Assembly (NCBI GenBank): GCA_020722165.1
Contig: DYLI01000055.1
Coordinates: 4,483 to 10,404, forward strand
Length of the DNA: 5,922 nucleotides
Source of the DNA: Halothiobacillus neapolitanus
GTDB lineage: Bacteria; Pseudomonadota; Gammaproteobacteria; Halothiobacillales; Halothiobacillaceae
Direction: 5' to 3'
Shown: in pieces, positions 1 through 5,883 of the stretch
Numbering within the stretch: position 1 is the first letter of the stretch
Layout of the letters: the number at the start of each line of letters is the position of its first letter
Position numbers and translations under genes: made by a program
Notes under the pieces: model-generated
Told to the model about the DNA's origin: nothing
Database searches by the model: none
What the model saw: the letters and a program-made list of their open reading frames with translations, nothing else

Positions 1-1325
1 ACCGCAAGTGTGATGTCGCCCTTGCTGACATTGTGGCAGGAGCAGATCTGCGCCGTGGCAGGCAGGGCGGACACGCCCAGACCCTTGGGTGCGCTGCCGT
101 CACGCGCAGGCAGGATCAGGCTGTCGGGATGTTCCGGCAGCTTGATGTGATTGAGCTCCATTTGCAGCAGCGTGCCGTATTCGCTGGCATCGCCGACCAG
201 TACCGCGCCAAGCAGGGTTTGGGTTTCCGGGCAGACCACGATTTTTTTGTAGATCGCGTTCGCGCCATCGACATAGCTGTAGGCCACGCTGCCCGGTGTC
301 GCGCCGTGCGCATCACCGATTGAGGCTACGTCCACCCCAAGCAACTTGAGCTTGGTACTCATGTCCGCGCCGGTAAACGCATTCGTTTTTCCAGCCAGAT
401 TGTCGGCTAGCACGCGCGCCATTTGGTAGCCGGGGGCGACCAGACCGAACTGTTGCCCGTTCCACAACACGCATTCGCCGATGGCAAAAATGGCCGGGTC
501 GGAGGTGCGGCAATGGTTGTCGATCATGATGCCGCCACGCGGCCCGACATTCAGCCCGCACTCGCGCGCCAGTTGATCGCGCGGGCGGATACCGGCAGAA
601 AATAGGATCAGGTCGGTTTCGAGGGTCTCGCCATCGGCAAACACCATGCGGTGACGCTGCTGCTCGCCCGCTTCGATGCGCCGCGTGTCCTTGTTGGTAT
701 GCACGCGAATATCCAGCGCTTCGATTTTGCGCTTGAGCATCGCCGCGCCGCCATCGTCGAGTTGCACCGACATCAGGCGTGAGCCGAATTGAATCACATG
801 CGTATCCAGGCCGAGTTGCTTGATGGCGTTGGCCGCTTCCAGACCGAGCAGGCCGCCGCCGACTACCGCGCCGATTTTGGATTGCCCTGCCCAGTGGGTA
901 ATGGCCTCCAGGTCTTCGATGGTGCGATACACCAGGCAGGCATCGCGGTCGCTGCCTTCCATTGGAGGTACGAAGGGGTAGGAGCCGGTGGCCAATACGA
1001 GCAGGTCATACGCTGTTTCGTGGCCGTGAACATCAGTTACGCATTGGCGCGTGCGATCAATGGCGGTGATGGGCGATTTGAGGCGCAGCTCCATGCCGTG
1101 ATCGTCAAAAAAGCCATCGGCGACCAACGATAGTTCTTCCGCCGTTTTGCCGCTGAAATACTCGGTCAGATGCACGCGGTCATAGGCGGCGCGCAGCTCT
1201 TCGCCAAACACGATCACGCGGTGGCTTTGGTGCAGGCCGTGATCGACTAAGCGTTCCAGGAAGTTGTGGCCGACCATGCCGTGGCCGACGACGACGAGGG
1301 TGGGTCTTGGGGTGGGCGTGTTCAT
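1..1325 (-). other. nirB: C-terminal module of the fusion: NirB FAD/NADH domain and start of the [2Fe-2S] BFD-like domain
   Basis: Counting from the internal ATG at 1325, the FAD motif GHGMVG is at residues 14-19, YDRVHL at 48-53, LATGSYPFVPP at 111-121, NADH-binding GGGLLGLEAA at 156-165, and TSDPAIFAIGEC at 274-285. A long stretch from FGLVAPGY through STKLKLLGVDV and IGDAHG is nearly the same as I recall for Escherichia coli NirB. The last visible segment, ICSCHNVSKGDI (about 427-438), begins the bacterioferritin-associated-ferredoxin-like domain and supplies the first two cluster cysteines (C428, C430). The other two would lie about 30 residues further on, outside the window. E. coli NirB also starts at this methionine, so the module is a full-length NirB N-terminus rather than a remnant. 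Confidence 0.9.
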
Positions 1326-2582
1326 GCTAGGGCTCCTCGCCGTGGTCGCAGCGGATGGTGTGGGTTCGTCGAGGCGGCACAAGGCCTCGCCAAAAATCAG
1401 GGTGGAGCGGGCGGCGGAAAGATCCGTCCCGCGTTGCATCAGGTCGAAATACCAGCCGCCGTCGCTGGCGTCGCCATAGAGCACCGCGCCGCTCAGGCGA
1501 CCCTCGCGTAGCACGAGGCGGCGGTAATGGCCGTCGATCGGGTCGTGCAGGGTCAGTACTTCGCCGCCTGCGCCGCCGTGGAAATCCCCGGCGGAAAAGA
1601 CTTCGATGCCGCTGACCTTGAGGCGGGTGGTCTGTGGCGGCGATCCTGGGTAGAAGGCTTGCGTATCACCCGCTAAAACGCGCGCCAGCACTTCGGCCTG
1701 TTCCCATAGCGGCGCGACCAGGCCGAAGGTCTCGCCACAATGTTCAATGCACTCGCCCACAGCGAAGATGGCCGGGTCGGAGGTCGTTAGACGATCATCC
1801 ACTTGAATACCGTGATGGCAACTCAGGCCGCAAGCGCGGGCAAGTTCAATGCGCGGGCGCACTCCGGCGGTGACCACGGCCAGATCAGCGGGGATCAGTG
1901 CGCCGGATTCCAGTCGTACGCCGCTCACGCGGGCTTGACCGTCCATCGCAGCGGTACGCGCATTCATTGCAAAATGAATCCCGCGTGCCTCCAGCGCCGT
2001 TTGCAACATGCGCCCCGCCGCTTCATCAAGCTGCTTGTCCATAATCCAGCCATTGCGATGCACCACGGTCACGTCCATGCCGCGCCGGGTCAGCGCATCG
2101 GCGGCTTCCAGACCGAGGATGCCGCCGCCGATCACCACGGCATGACGATGCTGGCGTGCTGCATCCAGCATGGTGTCCACATCGTCCAGATCGCGGAAGC
2201 CAAGCACGCCGGGTAGCTCGATACCGGGCATGGCGGGCATGAAGGGTGCGGAGCCGGTGGCCAAGATCAAGTGGTCATACGCCACAACCAAGCCATTATC
2301 GGTGTACACCTGCCGGGCGTGACGGTCGATGCGTTCGACCGTCACGCCCGCGTGCAGAGTGATGCCCTTGGCCGCGTACCAGTCCACATCATGCAGCAGG
2401 GTGTCGGCAAAGGATTTTTCACCCGCCAGCACCGGCGAGAGCAGGATGCGGTTGTAGTTGCCGCGCGGCTCACTGCCAATCACGGTCATGGCATATTGAT
2501 CTGGAGCTAGGCGCAGCAGATTGTCCACCGTGCGCATTCCTGCCATTCCGTTACCAATCAACACCAGTCGCTGCGTTTTCAT
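1..2582 (-). CDS. nirB: Fused FAD/NAD(P)H oxidoreductase - nitrite reductase large subunit NirB (3' end outside window)
   Basis: One open frame of 860 complete codons runs from ATG 2582-2580 to the window edge with no stop. Residues 1-419 form a complete FAD/NAD(P)H oxidoreductase like the electron-transfer subunit of assimilatory nitrate reductase (NasC/NasB type). Residues 420-860 match the N-terminal half of NirB, the cytoplasmic NADH-dependent sirohaem nitrite reductase that reduces nitrite to ammonium. The remaining [2Fe-2S], ferredoxin-like and sirohaem/[4Fe-4S] domains must lie beyond position 1, so the full product would be roughly 1,250 residues against about 850 for ordinary NirB. 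The start is supported by AGGGA six bases upstream, which overlaps the nrtD stop; the gap to nrtD is 9 bases. Normally these are two genes. The junction keeps a usable ribosome binding site and ATG, so separate NirB translation is also possible. The frame was checked at several points across the junction. Families are confident; whether the fusion is genuine is less certain. Confidence 0.88.
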   Translation of the reverse strand, partial: MKTQRLVLIGNGMAGMRTVDNLLRLAPDQYAMTVIGSEPRGNYNRILLSPVLAGEKSFADTLLHDVDWYAAKGITLHAGVTVERIDRHARQVYTDNGLVVAYDHLILATGSAPFMPAMPGIELPGVLGFRDLDDVDTMLDAARQHRHAVVIGGGILGLEAADALTRRGMDVTVVHRNGWIMDKQLDEAAGRMLQTALEARGIHFAMNARTAAMDGQARVSGVRLESGALIPADLAVVTAGVRPRIELARACGLSCHHGIQVDDRLTTSDPAIFAVGECIEHCGETFGLVAPLWEQAEVLARVLAGDTQAFYPGSPPQTTRLKVSGIEVFSAGDFHGGAGGEVLTLHDPIDGHYRRLVLREGRLSGAVLYGDASDGGWYFDLMQRGTDLSAARSTLIFGEALCRLDEPTPSAATTARSPSMNTPTPRPTLVVVGHGMVGHNFLERLVDHGLHQSHRVIVFGEELRAAYDRVHLTEYFSGKTAEELSLVADGFFDDHGMELRLKSPITAIDRTRQCVTDVHGHETAYDLLVLATGSYPFVPPMEGSDRDACLVYRTIEDLEAITHWAGQSKIGAVVGGGLLGLEAANAIKQLGLDTHVIQFGSRLMSVQLDDGGAAMLKRKIEALDIRVHTNKDTRRIEAGEQQRHRMVFADGETLETDLILFSAGIRPRDQLARECGLNVGPRGGIMIDNHCRTSDPAIFAIGECVLWNGQQFGLVAPGYQMARVLADNLAGKTNAFTGADMSTKLKLLGVDVASIGDAHGATPGSVAYSYVDGANAIYKKIVVCPETQTLLGAVLVGDASEYGTLLQMELNHIKLPEHPDSLILPARDGSAPKGLGVSALPATAQICSCHNVSKGDITLA
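1323..1337 (-). promoter_or_regulatory. Internal ribosome binding site and ATG at the fusion junction
   Basis: AGGAG (minus strand, 1337-1333) lies seven bases before an ATG (1325-1323) that is the normal NirB start. A TAG (1329-1327) sits one base before this ATG but in another frame. That is the layout expected of two tightly spaced genes (stop, one base, start). Here the upstream frame instead reads through as AGC CCT AGC ATG. Either a small indel in the linker removed the original termination, or the frames merged naturally and the old start survives as a possible internal initiation site. Confidence 0.7.
1326..2582 (-). other. N-terminal module of the fusion: NasC/NasB-like pyridine nucleotide-disulphide oxidoreductase
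   Basis: The module is 419 codons. The FAD-binding Rossmann motif GNGMAG is at residues 10-15. The ATG-type FAD motif (LILATGSAP) is at about 105-113, the NAD(P)-binding GGGILG at 152-157, and the second FAD motif TSDPAIFAVGEC at 267-278, followed by FGLVAP at 286-291. The tail (DGGWYFDL, about 374-381, then FGEALC near 397-402) looks like the natural C-terminus of stand-alone homologues, so the domain appears complete. The last 17 or so residues before the NirB methionine are proline-, serine- and threonine-rich and read as linker. No [2Fe-2S] cysteine cluster is visible here. In related operons such a protein feeds electrons from NAD(P)H to the molybdenum nitrate reductase. Being attached to NirB, it could instead serve nitrite reductase or both; that is inference. 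Confidence 0.8.
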
Positions 2583-2588
2583 GGCTTT

Positions 2589-2593
2589 TCCCT
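2589..2593 (-). promoter_or_regulatory. Ribosome binding site of the fused reductase gene
   Basis: AGGGA lies six bases before the ATG at 2582. Its first two bases are the last two of the nrtD stop codon TAG (2594-2592). A ribosome ending nrtD therefore stops on top of this site, the usual sign of translational coupling. Confidence 0.6.
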
Positions 2594-3383
2594 ACGCCGC
2601 CGTCTTGTGGTGCTTTTCGTAGAGGAACGAGAGCACCTGATGGCGGTAGTGGTTGTAGGCGGCATCATCGGCCAGCGACAGGCGTTCACGCGGGCGCGGC
2701 AGCTCAACATGCAAAATCTCGCCCACGGTGGCGGAGGGGCCGTTGGTCATCATCACGATGCGGTCGGAGAGCAGCACGGCTTCGTCCACGTCGTGCGTAA
2801 CCATGATGACCGTGCTTTGCGTGGCGGCGCAGATGCTCATCAGCTCGTCCTGCAAATGGGCGCGAGTGAGTGCATCCAGCGCACCGAAAGGCTCGTCCAT
2901 CAGCAGCGCCTTCGGCTCCATGGCCAGCGCACGGGCGATGCCGACGCGCTGTTTCATTCCGCCGGAAATCTCGTGTGGAAATTTGTCGTTGGCGTGGGTC
3001 AGGTGAACGAGTTCCAGTGCGGCGTGGGCGCGTTCGAGCATTTGCGCCTTGCTTTCTTTATCGCCAAACACCTGCTCAACCGCGAGCAACACGTTGCCGG
3101 TGCAGGTGAGCCAAGGCAAAAGCGAGTGGTTTTGAAACACCACGGCACGGTCGGGGCCGGGACCCTTGATTTCACGCCCGGCGCACAGCAGGGTTCCCGA
3201 AGTGGCATCCAGCAGTCCGGCGACCAGGTTGAGCACGGTGGATTTGCCACAGCCGGAGTGGCCGATGATGCTGACAAATTCGCCTTTCTGGATGTGCAAA
3301 TCCACCTCACGCAAGGCGATGAAAGGGCCGCGCTTGGTGTTGAATTGCATACCGATGTTGTCGAGTTGGATATAGGCGTTCAT
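2592..3383 (-). CDS. nrtD: Nitrate/nitrite ABC transporter ATP-binding protein (NrtD type)
   Basis: This is a 263-residue ABC ATPase that powers nitrate/nitrite import through NrtB on the cytoplasmic face of the inner membrane. All nucleotide-binding motifs are present: Walker A GHSGCGKST at 41-49, Q-loop glutamine 84 (VVFQNHSLLPW), signature ISGGMKQR at 139-146, Walker B LLMDEP at 160-165 followed by FGALD, and H-loop histidine 197 (VTHDVDEA). Length and motifs fit the single-domain NrtD/CmpD/SsuB group. There is no NrtA-like C-terminal extension of the kind that marks cyanobacterial NrtC, so this one subunit probably forms the homodimer. The start chosen (MNAYIQL) follows the nrtB stop by 16 bases, with only a weak GAG-type ribosome site. 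An in-frame ATG at 3479 would overlap nrtB by 80 bases and add 32 residues unlike the family. The stop TAG overlaps the ribosome site of the next gene, suggesting coupled translation. Sequence alone cannot exclude sulfonate or bicarbonate specificity; context makes nitrate most likely. Confidence 0.93.
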   Translation of the reverse strand: MNAYIQLDNIGMQFNTKRGPFIALREVDLHIQKGEFVSIIGHSGCGKSTVLNLVAGLLDATSGTLLCAGREIKGPGPDRAVVFQNHSLLPWLTCTGNVLLAVEQVFGDKESKAQMLERAHAALELVHLTHANDKFPHEISGGMKQRVGIARALAMEPKALLMDEPFGALDALTRAHLQDELMSICAATQSTVIMVTHDVDEAVLLSDRIVMMTNGPSATVGEILHVELPRPRERLSLADDAAYNHYRHQVLSFLYEKHHKTAA

Positions 3384-3399
3384 GGCGTTGGGTCTCAAA

Positions 3400-4200
3400 T
3401 TAACGTGCGTCGTAATCGAAGCGTTTGGCGATCTGGGTGAGGATGACTTCCAGCAACAGGCCGATAATGCCGACCACAAAGATGGCGATGATGATGTGTG
3501 CGACGTCTAGATTGTTCCATTCGTCCCAGATCCAGAAGCCGATACCAATGCCGCCGGTGAGCATTTCTGCAGCCACGATTACCAGCCAGGCCACACCGAT
3601 GGCGAGGCGCACGCCGGTCATGACGTAGGGCAGGGTCGCGGGCAGCAGGATACGGGTGACGATTTTCCATTCGGAAAGATTGAGCACACGGGCGACGTTC
3701 ATGTAATCCTGCGGCACGCGGGTCACGCCGACGGCGGTGTTGATAATCATTGGCCAGATGCTGGAGATGAAAATCACCCAGATGGCGGCAGGTTCGGCCT
3801 TTTGCAGTACCAGCAGGCCGATCGGCAGCCAGGCCAGCGGCGAGACTGGGCGCAGCAGGCTGATGATGGGCGCCAGCATGTCGTTGAAAAAGCGGAAGCG
3901 GCCAATGATGAAGCCGAGCGGGATGCCGATCAACGCCGCCAAGCCAAAACCGATGGCGACCCGTTCCAGCGAGGCCAGAATGTTCCAGCCGATGCCCATG
4001 TCGTTCGGGCCTTTGTTGTAGAACGGGTCGGAAAATAGCGCGACCGCCGAGGTGAAGGTCACGCCCGGGGTGGGAATGGTGGGCGTGCTGGCAGAAACCA
4101 TGGCCCACACTAAAATGAAGAAGCCAAGACCGAGGGCGGGCGGCACGATGCTTAGGGCAATGGCCTTGAAGCGCTCCGCAGTGGGGTTGAGCGTGCTCAT
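3400..4200 (-). CDS. nrtB: Nitrate/nitrite ABC transporter permease NrtB
   Basis: This 266-residue inner-membrane permease belongs to the NrtB/CmpB/SsuC family and forms the channel through which NrtA-delivered nitrate enters. Hydrophobic segments are visible at about residues 17-37, 80-100, 108-132, 138-158, 196-213 and 233-256, consistent with six membrane spans. The cytoplasmic EAA-like loop that docks the ATPase is at about 168-192 (NVARVLNLSEWKIV then ILLPATLP). The segment LRPVSPLAWLPIGLLVL and the C-terminal AEMLTGGIGIGFWIWDEWN are characteristic of nitrate/bicarbonate permeases. The start at 4200 has AAGGA (4214-4210) nine bases upstream. The length is normal and no defect is seen. 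It lies 284 bases after nrtA, separated by the repeat element, and 16 bases before nrtD. Confidence 0.93.
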   Translation of the reverse strand: MSTLNPTAERFKAIALSIVPPALGLGFFILVWAMVSASTPTIPTPGVTFTSAVALFSDPFYNKGPNDMGIGWNILASLERVAIGFGLAALIGIPLGFIIGRFRFFNDMLAPIISLLRPVSPLAWLPIGLLVLQKAEPAAIWVIFISSIWPMIINTAVGVTRVPQDYMNVARVLNLSEWKIVTRILLPATLPYVMTGVRLAIGVAWLVIVAAEMLTGGIGIGFWIWDEWNNLDVAHIIIAIFVVGIIGLLLEVILTQIAKRFDYDAR

Positions 4201-4315
4201 GGTGGGGTATCCTTGAGGTGAGTTAAATCAAATGTAAGCCACAGAGATCACAGAGGGCTCAGAGCTTGAGGTGATCGGGTAGAGTTCAAAGTGAAGAAAG
4301 AGCCGATTTTTGGCT

Positions 4316-4338
4316 CCCTCTCCCCTCGCGGGAGAGGG
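4316..4338. repeat. REP-like hairpin A
   Basis: CCCTCTCCC pairs perfectly with GGGAGAGGG around the loop CTCGC. It is followed on the plus strand by a second GGGAGAGGG copy. There is no U-tract after it on the operon strand, so it is more likely an RNA-stabilising or repeat structure than a terminator. Confidence 0.65.
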
Positions 4339-4406
4339 TTTGGGAGAGGGGGGCTACAGCCTCATAAGCGGCACAGATATCGCCCTCATCAACACCCTCT
4401 CCCCAG

Positions 4407-4429
4407 CCCTCCCCCGTCAAGGGGGAGGG
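4407..4429. repeat. REP-like hairpin B, inverted relative to A
   Basis: CCCTCCCCC pairs perfectly with GGGGGAGGG around a five-base loop (GTCAA). In the operon RNA this is the first strong hairpin after the nrtA stop, about 55 bases downstream. It could block 3' exonucleases and protect nrtA mRNA, as REP elements do after malE in E. coli. Confidence 0.65.
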
Positions 4430-4484
4430 GGTTGAACCTCACTCCGTGCGCTCTGTGATCTCTGTGGCTATTTTTATGCGCGCT

Positions 4485-5744
4485 TTATGACTTGATCGCG
4501 AAACTATCCGCATAGGCTTTCGGATCGCTGCCGTCCCAGACCTTGCCATCGAACAGGGTCGAGCTGCGCATGGCGCTGGACGGGATATTCATCTTGAGCT
4601 GGCTGGCGGCTTCCTTGTACAGGTCGATCTGGTTGATCTGCTTGGCCACGGCCAGATAGTCCGGGTGCTCCTTGAGCAGACCCCAGCGCTTGTGCTGGGT
4701 GCTGAACCACATACCGTCCGACAGATAGGGGAAGCTGGCCGCGCCGTCGTTGTAGAACTTCATGTAGTTCGGATCCTGCCAGCTCTTGCCCAAGCCGTTT
4801 TCGTATTTGCCCATCATGCGGCCTTCGATCACATCGACAGCCGTATTGACGTAGGACTTGTCGGCGATGACTTTGGCCACTTCCGGGCGGTTGCTCATCA
4901 CGTCGATGTAGCGCGAGGCTTCGAGTACGGCCATGGTCAGAGCGCGTGCCGCGTTCGGGTTCTGCTTGACGAAATCGGCGGTGCAGCCCAGAACCTTCTC
5001 AGGATGATCCTTCCAGATGCCCTGGGTGGTTTCGGTGGTGAAGCCGATCTTGTCCATAATGGCGCGCGCGTTCCACGGCTCGCCCACGCAGTAACCGTCC
5101 ATATTGCCGATACGCATATTGGCGACCATTTGCGGAGGCGGCACGGTGATGCACTTCACGTCCTGGAATGGGTCGATGCCGTAATTCGCCAGCCAGTAAT
5201 ACAGCCACATGGCATGGGTGCCGGTGGGGAAGGTCTGGGCAAAAGTGTATTCGCGCTTTTCGCTGGCGATGAGCTTGGACAAGCCTGCACCATCGGTGGC
5301 TCCCTTGTCGCGCAGAGCATTGGAAAGGGTGAGCGCCTGACCGTTGTTGTTGATAGTCATCAACACGGCCATGTCCTTCTTGGTGCCGCCAATGCCGAGT
5401 TGCACGCCGTACACCAGACCGTAGAGCACATGCGCCGCGTCCAGCTCGCCGTTGACCAGCTTGTCACGCACCGCCGCCCAGGAGGCTTCTTTCGACGGGA
5501 TAATCTTGATGCCGTACTTCTTGTCGAATTCCTTGACCGAGGCCATCACCACGCTGGCGCAGTCGGTCAGTGGAATAAAGCCGACCTTGAGCTCGGTTTT
5601 TTCCGGCGCGTCCGAACCTGCGGCCCAAGCGCCGATGCGGATGCCAGTGGGCAGGGCGGCGTAAAGTGCAGCACCACTCACGGCGGCTGCGGCAGTTTTG
5701 AGGAAATCCCGGCGTGGGATGGAATGTGTGCTGTCGATTTTCAT
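4485..5744 (-). CDS. nrtA: Nitrate/nitrite-binding periplasmic protein NrtA (Tat-exported)
   Basis: This 419-residue substrate-binding protein captures nitrate or nitrite in the periplasm and delivers it to NrtB. It starts with a twin-arginine signal: SIPRRDFLK (RR at 11-12), then an Ala-rich hydrophobic stretch to about residue 32 and likely cleavage near AWAAG (about 39-43). The mature protein opens KVGFIPLTDCASVVMA (53-68), the family hallmark. Residues matching the nitrate-binding set of cyanobacterial NrtA are plausible: W89, Q136, H177, G221-E222 in GEPW and K250. The spacing is near but not identical to the published protein, so this assignment is by eye. The start at 5744 has GGAG eight bases upstream and puts the signal peptide at the N-terminus; an in-frame ATG at 5783 would lie in the leader against the terminator and is less likely. 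CmpA (bicarbonate) is the main alternative; the nirB neighbour favours nitrate. Confidence 0.94.
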   Translation of the reverse strand: MKIDSTHSIPRRDFLKTAAAAVSGAALYAALPTGIRIGAWAAGSDAPEKTELKVGFIPLTDCASVVMASVKEFDKKYGIKIIPSKEASWAAVRDKLVNGELDAAHVLYGLVYGVQLGIGGTKKDMAVLMTINNNGQALTLSNALRDKGATDGAGLSKLIASEKREYTFAQTFPTGTHAMWLYYWLANYGIDPFQDVKCITVPPPQMVANMRIGNMDGYCVGEPWNARAIMDKIGFTTETTQGIWKDHPEKVLGCTADFVKQNPNAARALTMAVLEASRYIDVMSNRPEVAKVIADKSYVNTAVDVIEGRMMGKYENGLGKSWQDPNYMKFYNDGAASFPYLSDGMWFSTQHKRWGLLKEHPDYLAVAKQINQIDLYKEAASQLKMNIPSSAMRSSTLFDGKVWDGSDPKAYADSFAIKS

Positions 5745-5752
5745 GCGTACGT

Positions 5753-5756
5753 CTCC
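5753..5756 (-). promoter_or_regulatory. nrtA ribosome binding site
   Basis: GGAG lies eight bases before the ATG at 5744, which decides the start against the in-frame ATG at 5783. It directly follows the second GGCTCAC repeat, so pairing of that repeat could partly hide the site. Confidence 0.65.
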
Positions 5757-5781
5757 GTGAGCCAAGCAAAAAATGTGAGCC

Positions 5782-5835
5782 AAAAAAAACGCTCACACCG
5801 TTGGCGGCCAGGGCTGGCTTCCAGAGTGTGAGCGT
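5782..5835 (-). terminator. Leader intrinsic terminator (attenuator) upstream of nrtA
   Basis: On the minus strand ACGCTCACAC (5835-5826) pairs perfectly with GTGTGAGCGT (5798-5789) over 10 bp, enclosing a 27-base loop that can itself fold. Eight T residues follow (5789-5782, the first inside the stem). This is a strong factor-independent terminator placed between promoter and nrtA, about 45 bases before the start codon. It faces the downstream operon, so it acts as an attenuator rather than as the end of an upstream gene. Confidence 0.85.
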
Positions 5836-5870
5836 CATTGCTCGTATTGTTGACGACCGCCTTTGGTCGT
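5830..5870 (-). promoter_or_regulatory. ANTAR-type tandem hexaloop antitermination element (NasR/NasT target)
   Basis: Two small hairpins lie just before the terminator in the minus-strand RNA. P1 (5870-5853) has a 6-bp stem ACGACC/GGTCGT with hexaloop AAAGGC. P2 (5843-5830) has a 4-bp stem GAGC/GCTC with hexaloop AATGAC. Both loops have A at position 1 and G at position 4, the conserved pattern described for ANTAR RNA targets. They are nine bases apart. The 3' arm of P2 (GCTC, 5833-5830) is also part of the terminator's 5' arm, so P2 and the terminator exclude each other. A nitrate-responsive NasR or NasT would stabilise P1-P2 and allow read-through. The regulator gene is not in the window. 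Confidence 0.82.
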
Positions 5871-5883
5871 TGCTAAAGGTTAA

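Larger units (their letters stand above)
4237..4469. repeat. Composite inverted repeat element (MITE/REPIN-like) between nrtA and nrtB
   Basis: The ends are a perfect 19-bp inverted repeat: AGCCACAGAGATCACAGAG at 4237-4255 and its exact complement at 4451-4469. Inside are two G/C-rich hairpins, each with a 9-bp stem and 5-base loop, at 4316-4338 and 4407-4429. Each is followed on its own strand by a similar GGGAGAGGG-type tail, so they form an inverted pair as in REPINs. No reading frame of note lies inside, and I see no clear target-site duplication. Dispersed repeats of both flavours (CACAGAG arrays and CCCTCTCCC hairpins) are common in proteobacterial genomes as I recall them. The element is non-coding, lies within the presumed operon transcript and fills nearly all of the 284-base gap. 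Confidence 0.75.

Noticed and set aside
1803..2216. 137-codon open frame on the plus strand
   Set aside because: It is antisense to the FAD module with its conserved motifs, and has no family resemblance.
2607..3440. 277-codon open frame on the plus strand
   Set aside because: It is antisense to nrtD, which has every ABC motif; the plus-strand protein shows none. It is a shadow.
3384..3479. Longer nrtD start at 3479 adding 32 residues
   Set aside because: It would overlap nrtB by 80 bases, and the added residues do not resemble ABC ATPases. The start at 3383 gives the normal N-terminus.
4316..4429. CRISPR-like spaced repeats
   Set aside because: There are only two hairpins, inverted and not identical, with no regular spacer series; they fit REP-type repeats.
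2592..5744. Taurine/aliphatic sulfonate (SsuABC/TauABC) or bicarbonate (CmpABCD) transporter
   Set aside because: The families are related, but the binding-protein motifs (GFIPLTDCA, GEPW), the adjoining nirB and the ANTAR/sigma-54 leader all favour nitrate/nitrite.
5745..5783. Longer nrtA start at 5783
   Set aside because: It begins next to the terminator T-run, adds 13 residues before the Tat signal, and lacks the GGAG spacing present at 5744.
4665..5831. 388-codon open frame on the plus strand
   Set aside because: It lies antisense to nrtA in GC-rich sequence, with His/Val/Gly-rich low-information protein and no recognisable motif; it crosses the terminator and leader. It is a shadow of nrtA.
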